Shown here: in pieces, positions 1 to 7,088 of the stretch
Layout of the letters: the number at the start of each line of letters is the position of its first letter
How positions within the stretch are numbered: position 1 is the stretch's first letter
Assembly: GCA_002292805.1 (NCBI GenBank)
Contig: DBCA01000030.1
Coordinates: forward strand, 761 to 14,974
DNA: 14,214 nt
Source of the DNA: Caryophanales bacterium UBA970
Lineage (GTDB): Bacteria; Bacillota_I; Bacilli_A; RFN20; CAG-826
Direction: 5' to 3'
The notes under the pieces: model-generated
Database searches by the model: none
What the model saw: only the letters and a program-made list of their open reading frames with translations
Told to the model about the DNA's origin: nothing
Program-made: the position numbers and the translations under genes

Positions 1-73
1 GATCTCGAGCAGGTGTGTTTTTCAGTTGATGATGATGGAAAAAATCTCGGTGACATGAAGGGTCTAGTTTCAT
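1..73 (-). CDS. Fur-family metal regulator (Zur-like), N-terminal fragment, cut by window edge
   Basis: An open frame starts with ATG at 73-71 and stays open to base 1, giving 24 codons: MKLDPSCHRDFF, then HHHQLKNTPARD. The start overlaps the znuB stop as ATGA, and an AAAGGA ribosome binding site lies 8 bases upstream, so it is very likely a real, translationally coupled gene. The stretch LKNTPARD resembles the start of the winged-helix domain of Fur/Zur/PerR repressors, which usually read LK..G.R.TPQR there. A zinc-uptake operon ending in its own zinc repressor is a common arrangement. Only the N-terminus is visible, with no metal ligands or dimer domain, so the family call rests on about eight residues plus context. 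It could be another small coupled protein. Confidence 0.55.
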   Translation of the reverse strand, partial: MKLDPSCHRDFFHHHQLKNTPARD

Positions 74-900
74 CGTTTCAATCCTTTCAACATTGGGTTT
101 AAGAAAACACTGAACAACCAGAGGACGCTGTACGTTAAAACAATCGTACTCCCCGTGGGTAAATCAAACCATAAAGAAATAGAAAATCCTATCACAAAGT
201 TCACGATGGCAATAAGAATTCCAATAAGAAAACTTTTCATAAAACCAAACTTAAAGTTCATGACAATTAATGTTGGAAAAATTAAAAAGCTAGAAATCAG
301 TAAAGACCCGGTTGCGCGAATCCCAATGATCACCAACCAAGACGTTAAAATTGCTAATCCGATTTGATACCACTGAGGATGGAATCGGTTGACCTTGGCA
401 AAATCTTGGTCAAAGGTTAAGGTCATCAATTCGTTAAAAAATAGGCTAATAAAGCCTACAACCAAGATGGTAAGGATGATCACAGCGATAACGTCTAAGT
501 CTCTAAGAAGTAATAAACTACCAAATAAAAATTGTTCAATCCGAACATTTTGATTTGGGTTGGTGGTAATGATGATCGTTCCTAAGGCAATCGCGCTGGT
601 GGCAATCCCACCAATAATCGCATCACTATATCCTTTGTTTGAAGATACTAAATAATGAATAAGTAAAGAAGCAAACGTGGCAAGTATTAAATTAAAAATG
701 AGTGACTGGGAAAAAAACGCGATGGAGATGGCGACCGATAAGTAAGCCACATGAGCCAAACCATCGCCAATTAATGACATTTTCTTTAGGACTAAAAAGT
801 GTCCTAGCATCGAGGCAATGATTGCAACCAATAATCCAATCAGTAAGCCTCTGACAATAAAGGGATATTGAAAGTACTCAAAGAATTGATTAATGGTCAT
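70..900 (-). CDS. znuB: Zinc ABC transporter permease (ABC-3 family)
   Basis: Membrane subunit of a zinc (possibly manganese) importer; it forms the channel through which metal delivered by the lipoprotein ZnuA is moved by the ZnuC ATPase. The 276-residue protein is almost entirely hydrophobic, with about eight membrane segments, and carries the ABC-3 landmark IGDGLAHVAYLSVAIS near residue 55 (family form GDALSHAVLPGVA). The frame is open further upstream to 978, but I chose the ATG at 900. It gives the normal family N-terminus (MTINQFFEYF), follows GGAG about 7 bases upstream, and overlaps the znuC stop by only 11 bases. The upstream extension merely translates the end of znuC in another frame. 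The TGA stop overlaps the start of the next frame (ATGA). Known in the family: partner of ZnuA and ZnuC. Inferred: zinc as substrate, from ZnuA. Confidence 0.93.
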   Translation of the reverse strand: MTINQFFEYFQYPFIVRGLLIGLLVAIIASMLGHFLVLKKMSLIGDGLAHVAYLSVAISIAFFSQSLIFNLILATFASLLIHYLVSSNKGYSDAIIGGIATSAIALGTIIITTNPNQNVRIEQFLFGSLLLLRDLDVIAVIILTILVVGFISLFFNELMTLTFDQDFAKVNRFHPQWYQIGLAILTSWLVIIGIRATGSLLISSFLIFPTLIVMNFKFGFMKSFLIGILIAIVNFVIGFSISLWFDLPTGSTIVLTYSVLWLFSVFLNPMLKGLKR

Positions 901-1633
901 GATGGTCTCCGTGACTGTGGGTATGAATAAACAGTGAGAATGTTTTGTTCTCACAGAAAGCATTATAGGAACCATCAAATAAAACTTTATGCTCTAAATA
1001 GATCACCCGTTGAATGTGGCTTGAAAAGCTTGGTAAATCGTGGGTGATGATGACATAGGGAACTTGTTTTTTCTTCAAGCTATCAAGAATGTCATAAATG
1101 GAATCCTTACGATTGACGTCCAAAGAACTTGTCGGTTCATCAAGAAACACAATGTCTGGTTCTTGAACCATCATCCGGGCAAAAAGAACCATTTGTTTTT
1201 GGCCAAGGGAGAGCAACCCAAACGCTTGGTTTGCAAGATCTTCGATTGAAAATTGTTTTAAGGCTTTAGCAATCTTCTTTCCATCTTCTTGATTGGTCCA
1301 TCGTGGAAATTTTTTCTTGGCAATTAAACCTTGATTGATCACTTCTTTGACGGTCATGGGAAACAATCGGTCACCCAAGGTAAGCACTTGTGGCAAATAA
1401 CCAATCGATAGATTGGATTGAATCTGAACAAGGCCACTTTCAGGCTTAATTAAACCTAAAATAATTCTTAATAACGTTGTCTTACCGGCCCCGTTTGCAC
1501 CAACCAACGCGACTTGATCACGAGGAAAAAAATCAATGGAAGCATCTTGAATAACCTTTAATTGATCAAAGGTGACATGAAGGTTTTTAATTTGAATGAT
1601 AGGTTTAGTTTTCACTGTGTGATAACGATTCAT
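890..1633 (-). CDS. znuC: Zinc ABC transporter ATP-binding protein
   Basis: Cytoplasmic ATPase that powers the zinc importer. In 247 residues it shows Walker A GANGAGKT at 45-52, Q-loop around Q82, Walker B FLDEP with D165/E166, D-loop SSLD and the switch histidine H198 in ITHD. The ABC signature reads LSLGQ (141-145) instead of LSGGQ, a change at the first glycine. The last eleven residues, HTHSHGDHHDH, carry six histidines, a likely metal-binding tail. The gene overlaps znuA by 29 bases and znuB by 11, so translation is probably coupled. I see no good ribosome binding site before the ATG at 1633, and a start a few codons further in cannot be excluded. The bases encoding the histidine tail also carry the GGAG that serves znuB. 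Confidence 0.93.
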   Translation of the reverse strand: MNRYHTVKTKPIIQIKNLHVTFDQLKVIQDASIDFFPRDQVALVGANGAGKTTLLRIILGLIKPESGLVQIQSNLSIGYLPQVLTLGDRLFPMTVKEVINQGLIAKKKFPRWTNQEDGKKIAKALKQFSIEDLANQAFGLLSLGQKQMVLFARMMVQEPDIVFLDEPTSSLDVNRKDSIYDILDSLKKKQVPYVIITHDLPSFSSHIQRVIYLEHKVLFDGSYNAFCENKTFSLFIHTHSHGDHHDH

Positions 1634-2534
1634 AGTTTATCATCAATAATTCTTGATAGCGAATGGCTGAATCAAACTGTGATTGGCTAACGTTTTCTAA
1701 TGTGTATAAGAGTTGGGTTTCCAGCAATGGATTGGCATCCATCAAGGATTCAATCACCGCGTTATTATCGGAGGAAGAAACATACAAGACATTGGTGCCG
1801 AGGTCTGAGATTAATTGAGAAAACTCAATGAGCGATTGCGCGGTTGGAATGACATCCGTGGAAAATCCCGAATAGGGAGTGAGCACATGGACATCATAAT
1901 TGGTCAAATAAGCAAAGGCATGATGACCGGCAAAGACAACATCGAGTTCTTCACCTTCAAGAACCAATTCTTGATAAAGCTCAATGGTGTCTTCTAAAGC
2001 TTCTTGAATAAGGAGTTTCCGACTTTCCACCAACAAGGTATGTTCTGGAACCAACAATAATATTTCTTCGCTAATCGCTTCAAGCATGGCCAACCCGTTC
2101 AAAGGGTCTAACCAATAATGAGGATCAAAACCATCCTCAACATGGTCCTCTGCAAACTTTGGCCCAGTCATCAAGTGGTCGTGATCATGTTCTTCCGCTT
2201 CTATCAATGTCACCACTTGAGATAAATCAACAAGTTTTCCCGTGGCGGTGTCTTCAAGAGAATGAATCCATTGTTCAAAGGATTCACTGGTGAATAAAAC
2301 GACATCAGCATTATTAAGGTTCACTCGTTGACTTGGGGTAGGTTCAAAGTCATGGGGATCAGAACCAACCGGTAATAAGAATTCAACGTCAAGCAAATCC
2401 CCTGCCAATTGCTCAGCGAGACTATATTGAGGAAATAACGTTGCAATCAAAGACTTCTCGTCAGTGGTAGTATCCCCACAAGACGCTAAGGAGATGGCGA
2501 CCAAGGTTGAACAAAGTAACAATATTTTTTTCAT
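1605..2534 (-). CDS. znuA: Zinc-binding lipoprotein of ABC importer (ZnuA/AdcA type)
   Basis: Extracellular metal-capture protein, 309 residues, anchored by a lipid on the cysteine of lipobox LASC (C19) after a short hydrophobic signal. The cluster A-I binding-protein ligands are visible: H61 (GSDPHDFEP), H139 (DPHYWLDP), H205 (AGHHAFAYL) and a probable fourth ligand E280 (LENVS). Glutamate at this place is typical of zinc-preferring AdcA-like proteins, while manganese-type relatives use aspartate. An acidic, histidine-rich loop (EAEEHDHDH, 112-120, then H131) lies just before the second ligand, again as in zinc binders. The start is supported by AGGGG 7 bases upstream of the ATG at 2534. First gene of znuA-znuC-znuB; the inverted repeat just upstream is the probable control site. 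Zinc specificity is inferred. Confidence 0.94.
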   Translation of the reverse strand: MKKILLLCSTLVAISLASCGDTTTDEKSLIATLFPQYSLAEQLAGDLLDVEFLLPVGSDPHDFEPTPSQRVNLNNADVVLFTSESFEQWIHSLEDTATGKLVDLSQVVTLIEAEEHDHDHLMTGPKFAEDHVEDGFDPHYWLDPLNGLAMLEAISEEILLLVPEHTLLVESRKLLIQEALEDTIELYQELVLEGEELDVVFAGHHAFAYLTNYDVHVLTPYSGFSTDVIPTAQSLIEFSQLISDLGTNVLYVSSSDNNAVIESLMDANPLLETQLLYTLENVSQSQFDSAIRYQELLMINYESLSHSEN

Positions 2535-2540
2535 CGATAA

Positions 2541-2546
2541 ACCCCT
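2541..2546 (-). promoter_or_regulatory. Ribosome binding site of znuA
   Basis: On the minus strand AGGGG lies 7 bases before the znuA ATG (2534-2532). It fits the signal-peptide start and rules out a longer product. Confidence 0.7.
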
Positions 2547-2557
2547 ATACGAAAAAG

Positions 2558-2586
2558 AGTTTATATGAAGTCAAACGCAAATGCAA
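2558..2586 (-). promoter_or_regulatory. Candidate znuA promoter
   Basis: Best fit I can see: -35 TTGCAT (2586-2581), 17-base spacer, -10 TAAACT (2563-2558; TATAAA overlaps it at 2565-2560). This would give a leader of about 17 bases carrying the ribosome binding site. Neither box is strong. The -35 and spacer fall within the inverted repeat at 2568-2604, so a protein bound there would block RNA polymerase. Confidence 0.35.
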
Positions 2587-2604
2587 GTTATTTGCGTTTG
2601 ACTT
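2568..2604. repeat. Perfect 15-bp inverted repeat, candidate operator of the zinc operon
   Basis: The arms AAGTCAAACGCAAAT (2568-2582) and ATTTGCGTTTGACTT (2590-2604) are exact reverse complements around a 7-base centre GCAAGTT. The right end lies in the last codons of the Pr6Pr-like gene and the stop codon of that gene (2588-2590) is inside the repeat. No run of T follows directly on either strand (a TTTTT appears only about 12 bases past the minus-strand arm), so it does not look like a standard intrinsic terminator. Its place over the probable znuA promoter suggests an operator, for example for a Zur-like repressor. It does not match the Bacillus Zur box TCGTAATNATTACGA. Confidence 0.6.
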
Positions 2605-3253
2605 GACTTAGCTTTAAAGGAATGCTGATGAGTTGATCAATCATATAAATAACCCAACCTACAAATATCACCACCACCAGAATACCTAAGCAAACCAAGA
2701 TCACTGAATTAAGACCTATTTGCTCTATGTTTAGGAAAAAATAAGGATAGATGGATAGGTTGTTGCCGGAATGAAAGCGTCCACCTAACGATATATAAAG
2801 AGATAAATAGGTGACATAGAAGACGATGTTGAATATATTGGCAAGGGCGTAAAACGATTTTATTTTTCCTTTTTCTTCAAACCAAATATAGTCAACAAGA
2901 ACGCTGATTGGTACAACATAGTGGATCAGCAAATCCTTACCACTAAAGATTTGATAATTGATTTGTTCTTCAATGATGTAGGGAATTAAGATAAATGAGT
3001 AGACAAGCATCGTCATGATGAGGTACACCATGAGCGATTGTTTAAAAAATCGTAACAAAGGGCGAGGACCTTTTCTTAGGACAAGTTCAATGATGAAAAA
3101 CGCATAAAAGAACGCAGTAAAAATATTGATGATGGTGGTGAAGTAACTGAGGGCTTCAATTGGATAGACTACATCTCTTACGGTTAAATAAACACCAAGG
3201 GTGCTTAAAGAGAAGATAAACAATTTAAATAAAAACGATAAAGTTAATTTCAT
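2588..3253 (-). CDS. Pr6Pr-like six-helix membrane protein
   Basis: A 221-residue protein with about six membrane segments and a basic C-terminus (QVKRK). The pattern LSYFTTIIN (35-43), H111 with P115 and D121 (HYVVPISVLVD) and a late YPYFFLN is that of bacterial Pr6Pr-family membrane proteins. The YFT..N and intramembrane His features also recall eukaryotic AIG1/ADTRP proteins, which are threonine-histidine lipid hydrolases; that link is only suggestive. Function unknown. It starts 34 bases after the stop of the fused ABC transporter and may be cotranscribed with it, but TATAAT lies 7 bases before its ATG and no ribosome binding site is seen, so it may also have its own leaderless transcript. 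Its end sits inside the inverted repeat before znuA. Confidence 0.75.
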   Translation of the reverse strand: MKLTLSFLFKLFIFSLSTLGVYLTVRDVVYPIEALSYFTTIINIFTAFFYAFFIIELVLRKGPRPLLRFFKQSLMVYLIMTMLVYSFILIPYIIEEQINYQIFSGKDLLIHYVVPISVLVDYIWFEEKGKIKSFYALANIFNIVFYVTYLSLYISLGGRFHSGNNLSIYPYFFLNIEQIGLNSVILVCLGILVVVIFVGWVIYMIDQLISIPLKLSQVKRK

Positions 3254-3260
3254 CGAATTG

Positions 3261-3266
3261 ATTATA
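3261..3266 (-). promoter_or_regulatory. Possible -10 box before the Pr6Pr-like gene
   Basis: TATAAT on the minus strand, 7 bases from the ATG at 3253, so transcription would start at or next to the start codon. No convincing -35 box is visible 16-18 bases upstream. Confidence 0.35.
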
Positions 3267-3287
3267 AAGGATTTTCAAGCCAATGGC

Positions 3288-5651
3288 TTATTCAGTTCTT
3301 AAGGCGATCACTGGATCTTTTCTAGCGGCAATGCCAGAAGGAATTAATCCCGCGAGTAAGGTTAAGAAGGTGGAAAGTAAAATCAGACCGATTGAATATA
3401 ACGGTGATAACTCAGTGAAGTCAGCAACTTCAATTAAGTTTAAGATAATGATGTTAATTGGAATGTTGAGTAACAACGTAATGGTAATACCTAACACCCC
3501 TGATACAAATCCGATGAGGATGGTTTCTGCATTGAAAATACGAGCGATGTCTTTCTTTCGTGCACCCAATGAGCGCATGATCCCAATTTCCTTGGTACGT
3601 TCAATCACCGATACATAGGTGATGATGCCAATCATGATCGATGAAACAAATAAAGAGATGGAAGCAAACGCGGTTAAGACAATCGCGATGGTGTTGATTA
3701 ACTCAGTAATCGTTGAGGTAATGTTTTCCGCCAAATCAGTGTAGATGATCACATCGTTCAATGGTTTTCTAGTCCCATCTTCGAGGTAATTATATTCATC
3801 GATGTAAGCTTTGATACGATCTTTATCATCAAAGGTGCTTGGGTAAATTTGAACGCCAACAGGCAAGGTGGATCCACCCATGGACTTAAGTGTTAATTCA
3901 TAAGCAGCTTCATTAGCGAATTCGTTTAAGGTTCCTGTGACGATGTATGGATCTCTTGAATCATCATTCCACACTCTAACTTGTTCGGTGACAATTTGTG
4001 ATTGCTTTGAACCGACGGTTGCATCATCAAAAGCATACGTGGTTAAAGCTGGTGAATAGGCAATCCCTGCCGTCAATAATTCAGCACTTGCCGAAGGCTT
4101 CACGCGAATCACCCCAACGATATTTAAGCCTAATGAAAGTTCATTGTTATACATTTGTTGACCACTAAATGGATTGAAAGAAAACTTTACTTTGTCGCCT
4201 TCTGTTCCTTGGGTGTAAAACACATCGTTAGGAATCCACTTCACATCAAAAGCAGAATTTTCGCTAATGATATTATCAAAATCAAGACCATCACCAATGT
4301 CTAAACCATAGTCACTAAAGAACCCTGCGTCGATTCGGTTACGAACATCAACGATCATGACCAACTCATTGGTCTTGGTTAAATCAGGTAGTCGTCCTGC
4401 CAAGACATCATATTGACTAGAGATAAAATCGATGTTATTTGGTAATTCATAAAAGCTTCTTGCAAATGAGAAAGCGCCGCCGCCAGTGGAGGACAATAAC
4501 TTATAACTTCCTCCTGAGGTTTTAGAAACGAGTTGCATGGCCATGGCTCTCGAGTAAGTGACCGCATTGAAGTATGGAGAAGGCATGTCTTCTAAATAAT
4601 CAATAAAGGTTGTGGATATATTATTGATGTGTTCATCAGGGCGTGAGTTATATTCAGTCACCACGGTTGAACTTGGAAAATCTAAATTACTTGGATTGGC
4701 AATATCTGGTGGACCGAATTGACGTATGGAAGGCGTGATGGTAATAGGGAATCCAGCCAAGGTATCGCTTTGAAGCGTGCCAACATACGTTGTCATCCCT
4801 TGGGATATCGACAAGACCAAGGCAATCCCAATAATCCCAATACTTCCCGCTAAGGAGGTAATGAGTGTTCGACCTTTTTTCGTTAATAAATTATTCGCAG
4901 AAGTTTTTAAAGCGGTTGAAAAAGGCATGGTGGTGCGCTTCGTCATTAACTTACCGCTGGCTTCTGTGTCGATCACTTCTGGCCGTGTATCACCAACCAC
5001 TCGGCCATCAAGAAGTTTGACAATGCGGTCTGAATGAATCGAAGCAAGTTCTGCGTTATGCGTCACCATGATGACAAGACGGCCCTTGGAAATCTTTTTA
5101 ATTAAATCAAGAATTTGACCACTGGTGGTGGTATCCAACGCGCCGGTTGGTTCATCAGCCAATAAAATTTTTGGGTTATTCACCAAGGCTCGAGCGATGG
5201 CAACCCGTTGCATCTGACCACCCGACAATTGGTTAGGACGTTTAAAGACGTGATCCTTTAAACCAACTTCAATCAAGACATCCATCGCCCGCTTGCGGCG
5301 TTCTTTTTGACCAACCCCAGACAAGCGTAGTGACATTTCAACGTTATCTAAGACCGATAAGTGAGAGATAAGGTTATACGTTTGAAAGACAAACCCAATC
5401 GTCGCGTTACGATAACTATCCCATTCAGATTCGGTAAAGTTCTTGGTTGATTTGCCATCGACAATTAAGTCACCAGCCGTATAACGGTCTAATCCACCAA
5501 TGATATTCATCATCGTGGTTTTACCACATCCAGATGGTCCTAAAATAGAAACAAACTCATTGTTTCTAAACGATAAATCTACACCTCGCAGTGCGGGAAA
5601 AGGTTGTTTTGCAACCACATAGTTCTTAACGATACCTTTTAGTACTAACAT
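3288..5651 (-). CDS. ABC transporter, ATPase fused to FtsX/MacB-type permease
   Basis: A 787-residue fusion. Residues 1-225 are a MacB/LolD-type ATPase: Walker A GPSGCGKT (38-45), Q90, signature LSGGQ (142-146), Walker B with D166/E167, H197. One membrane segment (about 262-281) then leads to a large outside domain (about 283-650), followed by three C-terminal membrane segments with the FtsX hallmark ERTKEIGIMRSLGARKKDI (from about 684). Such proteins act as mechanotransmission pumps for peptides, lipids or antibiotics rather than as channels; the substrate is not readable here. Start: ATG at 5651, 7 bases after a perfect GGAGG (5663-5659). The frame opens earlier, at 5678, but that ATG overlaps the -10 box and would lie upstream of the transcript start. 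No two-component genes or separate permease adjoin it. Confidence 0.93.
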   Translation of the reverse strand: MLVLKGIVKNYVVAKQPFPALRGVDLSFRNNEFVSILGPSGCGKTTMMNIIGGLDRYTAGDLIVDGKSTKNFTESEWDSYRNATIGFVFQTYNLISHLSVLDNVEMSLRLSGVGQKERRKRAMDVLIEVGLKDHVFKRPNQLSGGQMQRVAIARALVNNPKILLADEPTGALDTTTSGQILDLIKKISKGRLVIMVTHNAELASIHSDRIVKLLDGRVVGDTRPEVIDTEASGKLMTKRTTMPFSTALKTSANNLLTKKGRTLITSLAGSIGIIGIALVLSISQGMTTYVGTLQSDTLAGFPITITPSIRQFGPPDIANPSNLDFPSSTVVTEYNSRPDEHINNISTTFIDYLEDMPSPYFNAVTYSRAMAMQLVSKTSGGSYKLLSSTGGGAFSFARSFYELPNNIDFISSQYDVLAGRLPDLTKTNELVMIVDVRNRIDAGFFSDYGLDIGDGLDFDNIISENSAFDVKWIPNDVFYTQGTEGDKVKFSFNPFSGQQMYNNELSLGLNIVGVIRVKPSASAELLTAGIAYSPALTTYAFDDATVGSKQSQIVTEQVRVWNDDSRDPYIVTGTLNEFANEAAYELTLKSMGGSTLPVGVQIYPSTFDDKDRIKAYIDEYNYLEDGTRKPLNDVIIYTDLAENITSTITELINTIAIVLTAFASISLFVSSIMIGIITYVSVIERTKEIGIMRSLGARKKDIARIFNAETILIGFVSGVLGITITLLLNIPINIIILNLIEVADFTELSPLYSIGLILLSTFLTLLAGLIPSGIAARKDPVIALRTE

Positions 5652-5658
5652 TTGATTT

Positions 5659-5663
5659 CCTCC
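5659..5663 (-). promoter_or_regulatory. Ribosome binding site deciding the start of the fused ABC transporter
   Basis: GGAGG on the minus strand, followed by AAATCAA and ATG at 5651. It is the strongest ribosome binding site in the window and excludes the upstream ATG at 5678. Confidence 0.9.
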
Positions 5664-5676
5664 AAATACAAAAATC

Positions 5677-5682
5677 ATTATA
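5677..5682 (-). promoter_or_regulatory. -10 box of the fused ABC transporter gene
   Basis: TATAAT on the minus strand; transcription would begin near 5670 and leave a leader of about 20 bases including GGAGG. No good -35 hexamer is seen at 16-18 bases, so strength or activator need is unknown. Confidence 0.55.
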
Positions 5683-5706
5683 CGAGTATTCCGGATTGAA
5701 TAGGAA

Positions 5707-5723
5707 AAGATACTACTTATCTT
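5707..5723 (-). terminator. Weak hairpin downstream of the ArsB/NhaD-type gene
   Basis: AAGATA - AGTAG - TATCTT followed by TT on the minus strand, 27 bases beyond the stop of the ion transporter. The stem is short and almost all A/T, so it would be a poor terminator at best. It is the only terminator-like element I found between these two genes. Confidence 0.25.
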
Positions 5724-5749
5724 GCGTGAAATGTTTGTTAAGTTGCAGG

Positions 5750-7030
5750 TTAGGCAAACAACACAAGAATTAGAATATAGCCCGTGGTTAAAGCGGCAAG
5801 CGTAATCGGAAAACCAATCTTAAAAAAGTCAGCAAACGACACTTTAAATCCAACTTTCTTTAAAAAGCCAATCCCAGCAATGTTCGCCGAAGCCCCGATG
5901 GGGGTTAAATTACCACCTAACGTCGCCCCTGCAAGTAGACCAAATAACAATAGATAAGGGGGAATCCCTAGATTTAAACTCAATCCCACCCGCATCATCA
6001 CAGGCAATAAGGTTGCAACATAAGGGATATTATCGATAAATGCTGAGAACAAAACCGATGCGAACACAATGATTGTGTAAATCATGATTGGATCGCCATT
6101 ACCAATCGATTCAAGCCAATCACCTAAAGCAGCAATCACGCCCTGATTGTCTAAACCCATGATTAAAATAAACAAGCCAAAGAGTAAACCAAGCGTCTCA
6201 AAATCAATCGCTTGATAAGCGTTAAGTATTGCCTTCGATTGCTTTTTAATGAAGACGCGGTACATTACAAAGATGAAGGCCATCCCTAACGTAATGTATC
6301 CGTTGATTTCATTGGGAAGATTAGGAACAAAGGAGGCAACAATCAGTAGAATCAAAATTCCTGCAAGAAAGAAACTTGGAGAATAATCTTCAACTTTGGT
6401 TTGATGTTTAAATTCAATAGACGATTGTTGTTTTCCTAAAATAAACCAAAACATCACCAAACTTGCGAGGGTGCCAATTTGCACAATAAAGAAAGGACCA
6501 ATGGTCCCGTTAACAAAGAAAAAATCAAAAAAGTTCATATCCCCGAATTGTGGTCCTGCAAGCATGACCGAGGTGGTGTCGCCTACTAACGTGGCAAATC
6601 CTTGAATGTTGGCAAATACAGACACAGCAATCACCAAAGGTACAGGCGACATCTTGGTTTTCTTAGCAATGTCCAAGGCGATTGGAGCGACAATCAACAC
6701 CGTGGCAACATTATCGACAAACGCAGAAACAATCCCGGCAAATGCTGCCAATAAGATGATGGCCCATTTGGTTGATGACACTTTGCTCATCATCCAATCT
6801 GCTAACAAAGCAGGCATCCCAGATTCAATAAACTCGGAAACCACAATCATCGTTCCTGCAATGATCATAAACACATTCCAATTCATTGCTGAGGAGAAAA
6901 CGTTGCTGAGTTCAGTAAAACCAAGAAGCAAAAATGCACCTGCCATGGCAATGGCAATATACGCTTTGAAATTAGAAAAAATAAGTAATGCTACATAGGT
7001 CGCTAGAAATAAACTAAGGGCAATCACCAT
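5750..7030 (-). CDS. ArsB/NhaD/SLC13-type ion transporter
   Basis: A 426-residue integral membrane protein of the ion transporter (IT) superfamily. It shows the internal two-fold repeat of these carriers: SAFVDNVATVLIVAP near D106-N107 in the first half and SAFIDNIPYVATLLPVM in the second, plus GGNLTPIGASANI near the end, the re-entrant loop motif. Known relatives export arsenite (ArsB), exchange Na+/H+ (NhaD) or carry dicarboxylates; the sequence alone does not choose between them, and no ars regulator or reductase lies nearby. Length is normal. The ATG at 7030 has no ribosome binding site, but TAAAAT lies 9 bases upstream, so the message may be leaderless. Divergent from the dehydrogenase at 7089. 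Confidence 0.88.
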   Translation of the reverse strand: MVIALSLFLATYVALLIFSNFKAYIAIAMAGAFLLLGFTELSNVFSSAMNWNVFMIIAGTMIVVSEFIESGMPALLADWMMSKVSSTKWAIILLAAFAGIVSAFVDNVATVLIVAPIALDIAKKTKMSPVPLVIAVSVFANIQGFATLVGDTTSVMLAGPQFGDMNFFDFFFVNGTIGPFFIVQIGTLASLVMFWFILGKQQSSIEFKHQTKVEDYSPSFFLAGILILLIVASFVPNLPNEINGYITLGMAFIFVMYRVFIKKQSKAILNAYQAIDFETLGLLFGLFILIMGLDNQGVIAALGDWLESIGNGDPIMIYTIIVFASVLFSAFIDNIPYVATLLPVMMRVGLSLNLGIPPYLLLFGLLAGATLGGNLTPIGASANIAGIGFLKKVGFKVSFADFFKIGFPITLAALTTGYILILVLFA

Positions 7031-7088
7031 AACTTTTTTATTTTAGCATACCTTGGTTTTTATCGTTTAAAAAGGATAAAATGAATCG
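7031..7088. promoter_or_regulatory. Divergent promoter region, ion transporter / dehydrogenase
   Basis: A 58-base spacer between two outward genes. Minus strand: TAAAAT at 7045-7040. Plus strand: possible TTGGTT (7053-7058), 18-base spacer and TAAAAT (7077-7082), 6 bases before the ATG at 7089. AAAGGA (7071-7076) precedes a mini-frame ATG AAT CGA TGA at 7081 whose stop overlaps the gene start. Box assignments are by eye. Confidence 0.35.

Noticed and set aside
70..72. TGA read as tryptophan (Mycoplasma code)
   Set aside because: No TGA occurs inside any of the recognisable proteins and all their tryptophans are TGG; the TGA here ends znuB at its normal length.
901..978. Extending znuB upstream to the ATG at 978
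   Set aside because: The added 26 residues are the znuC end read in another frame; the family N-terminus and a ribosome site support 900.
3277..3289. AAGCCA-A-TGGCTT as a terminator after the fused ABC gene
   Set aside because: With a one-base centre it can form only a 4-5 bp stem in RNA, and no T-run follows.
5652..5678. Start of the fused ABC gene at 5678
   Set aside because: That ATG overlaps the TATAAT box and lies upstream of the likely transcript start; GGAGG points to 5651.
6606..6998. Plus-strand open frame of 130 codons, and similar ones at 8974-9309, 3283-3618 and 12296-12670
   Set aside because: They lie antisense inside well-supported genes, have no ribosome site or family likeness, and show low-complexity composition typical of complement frames.
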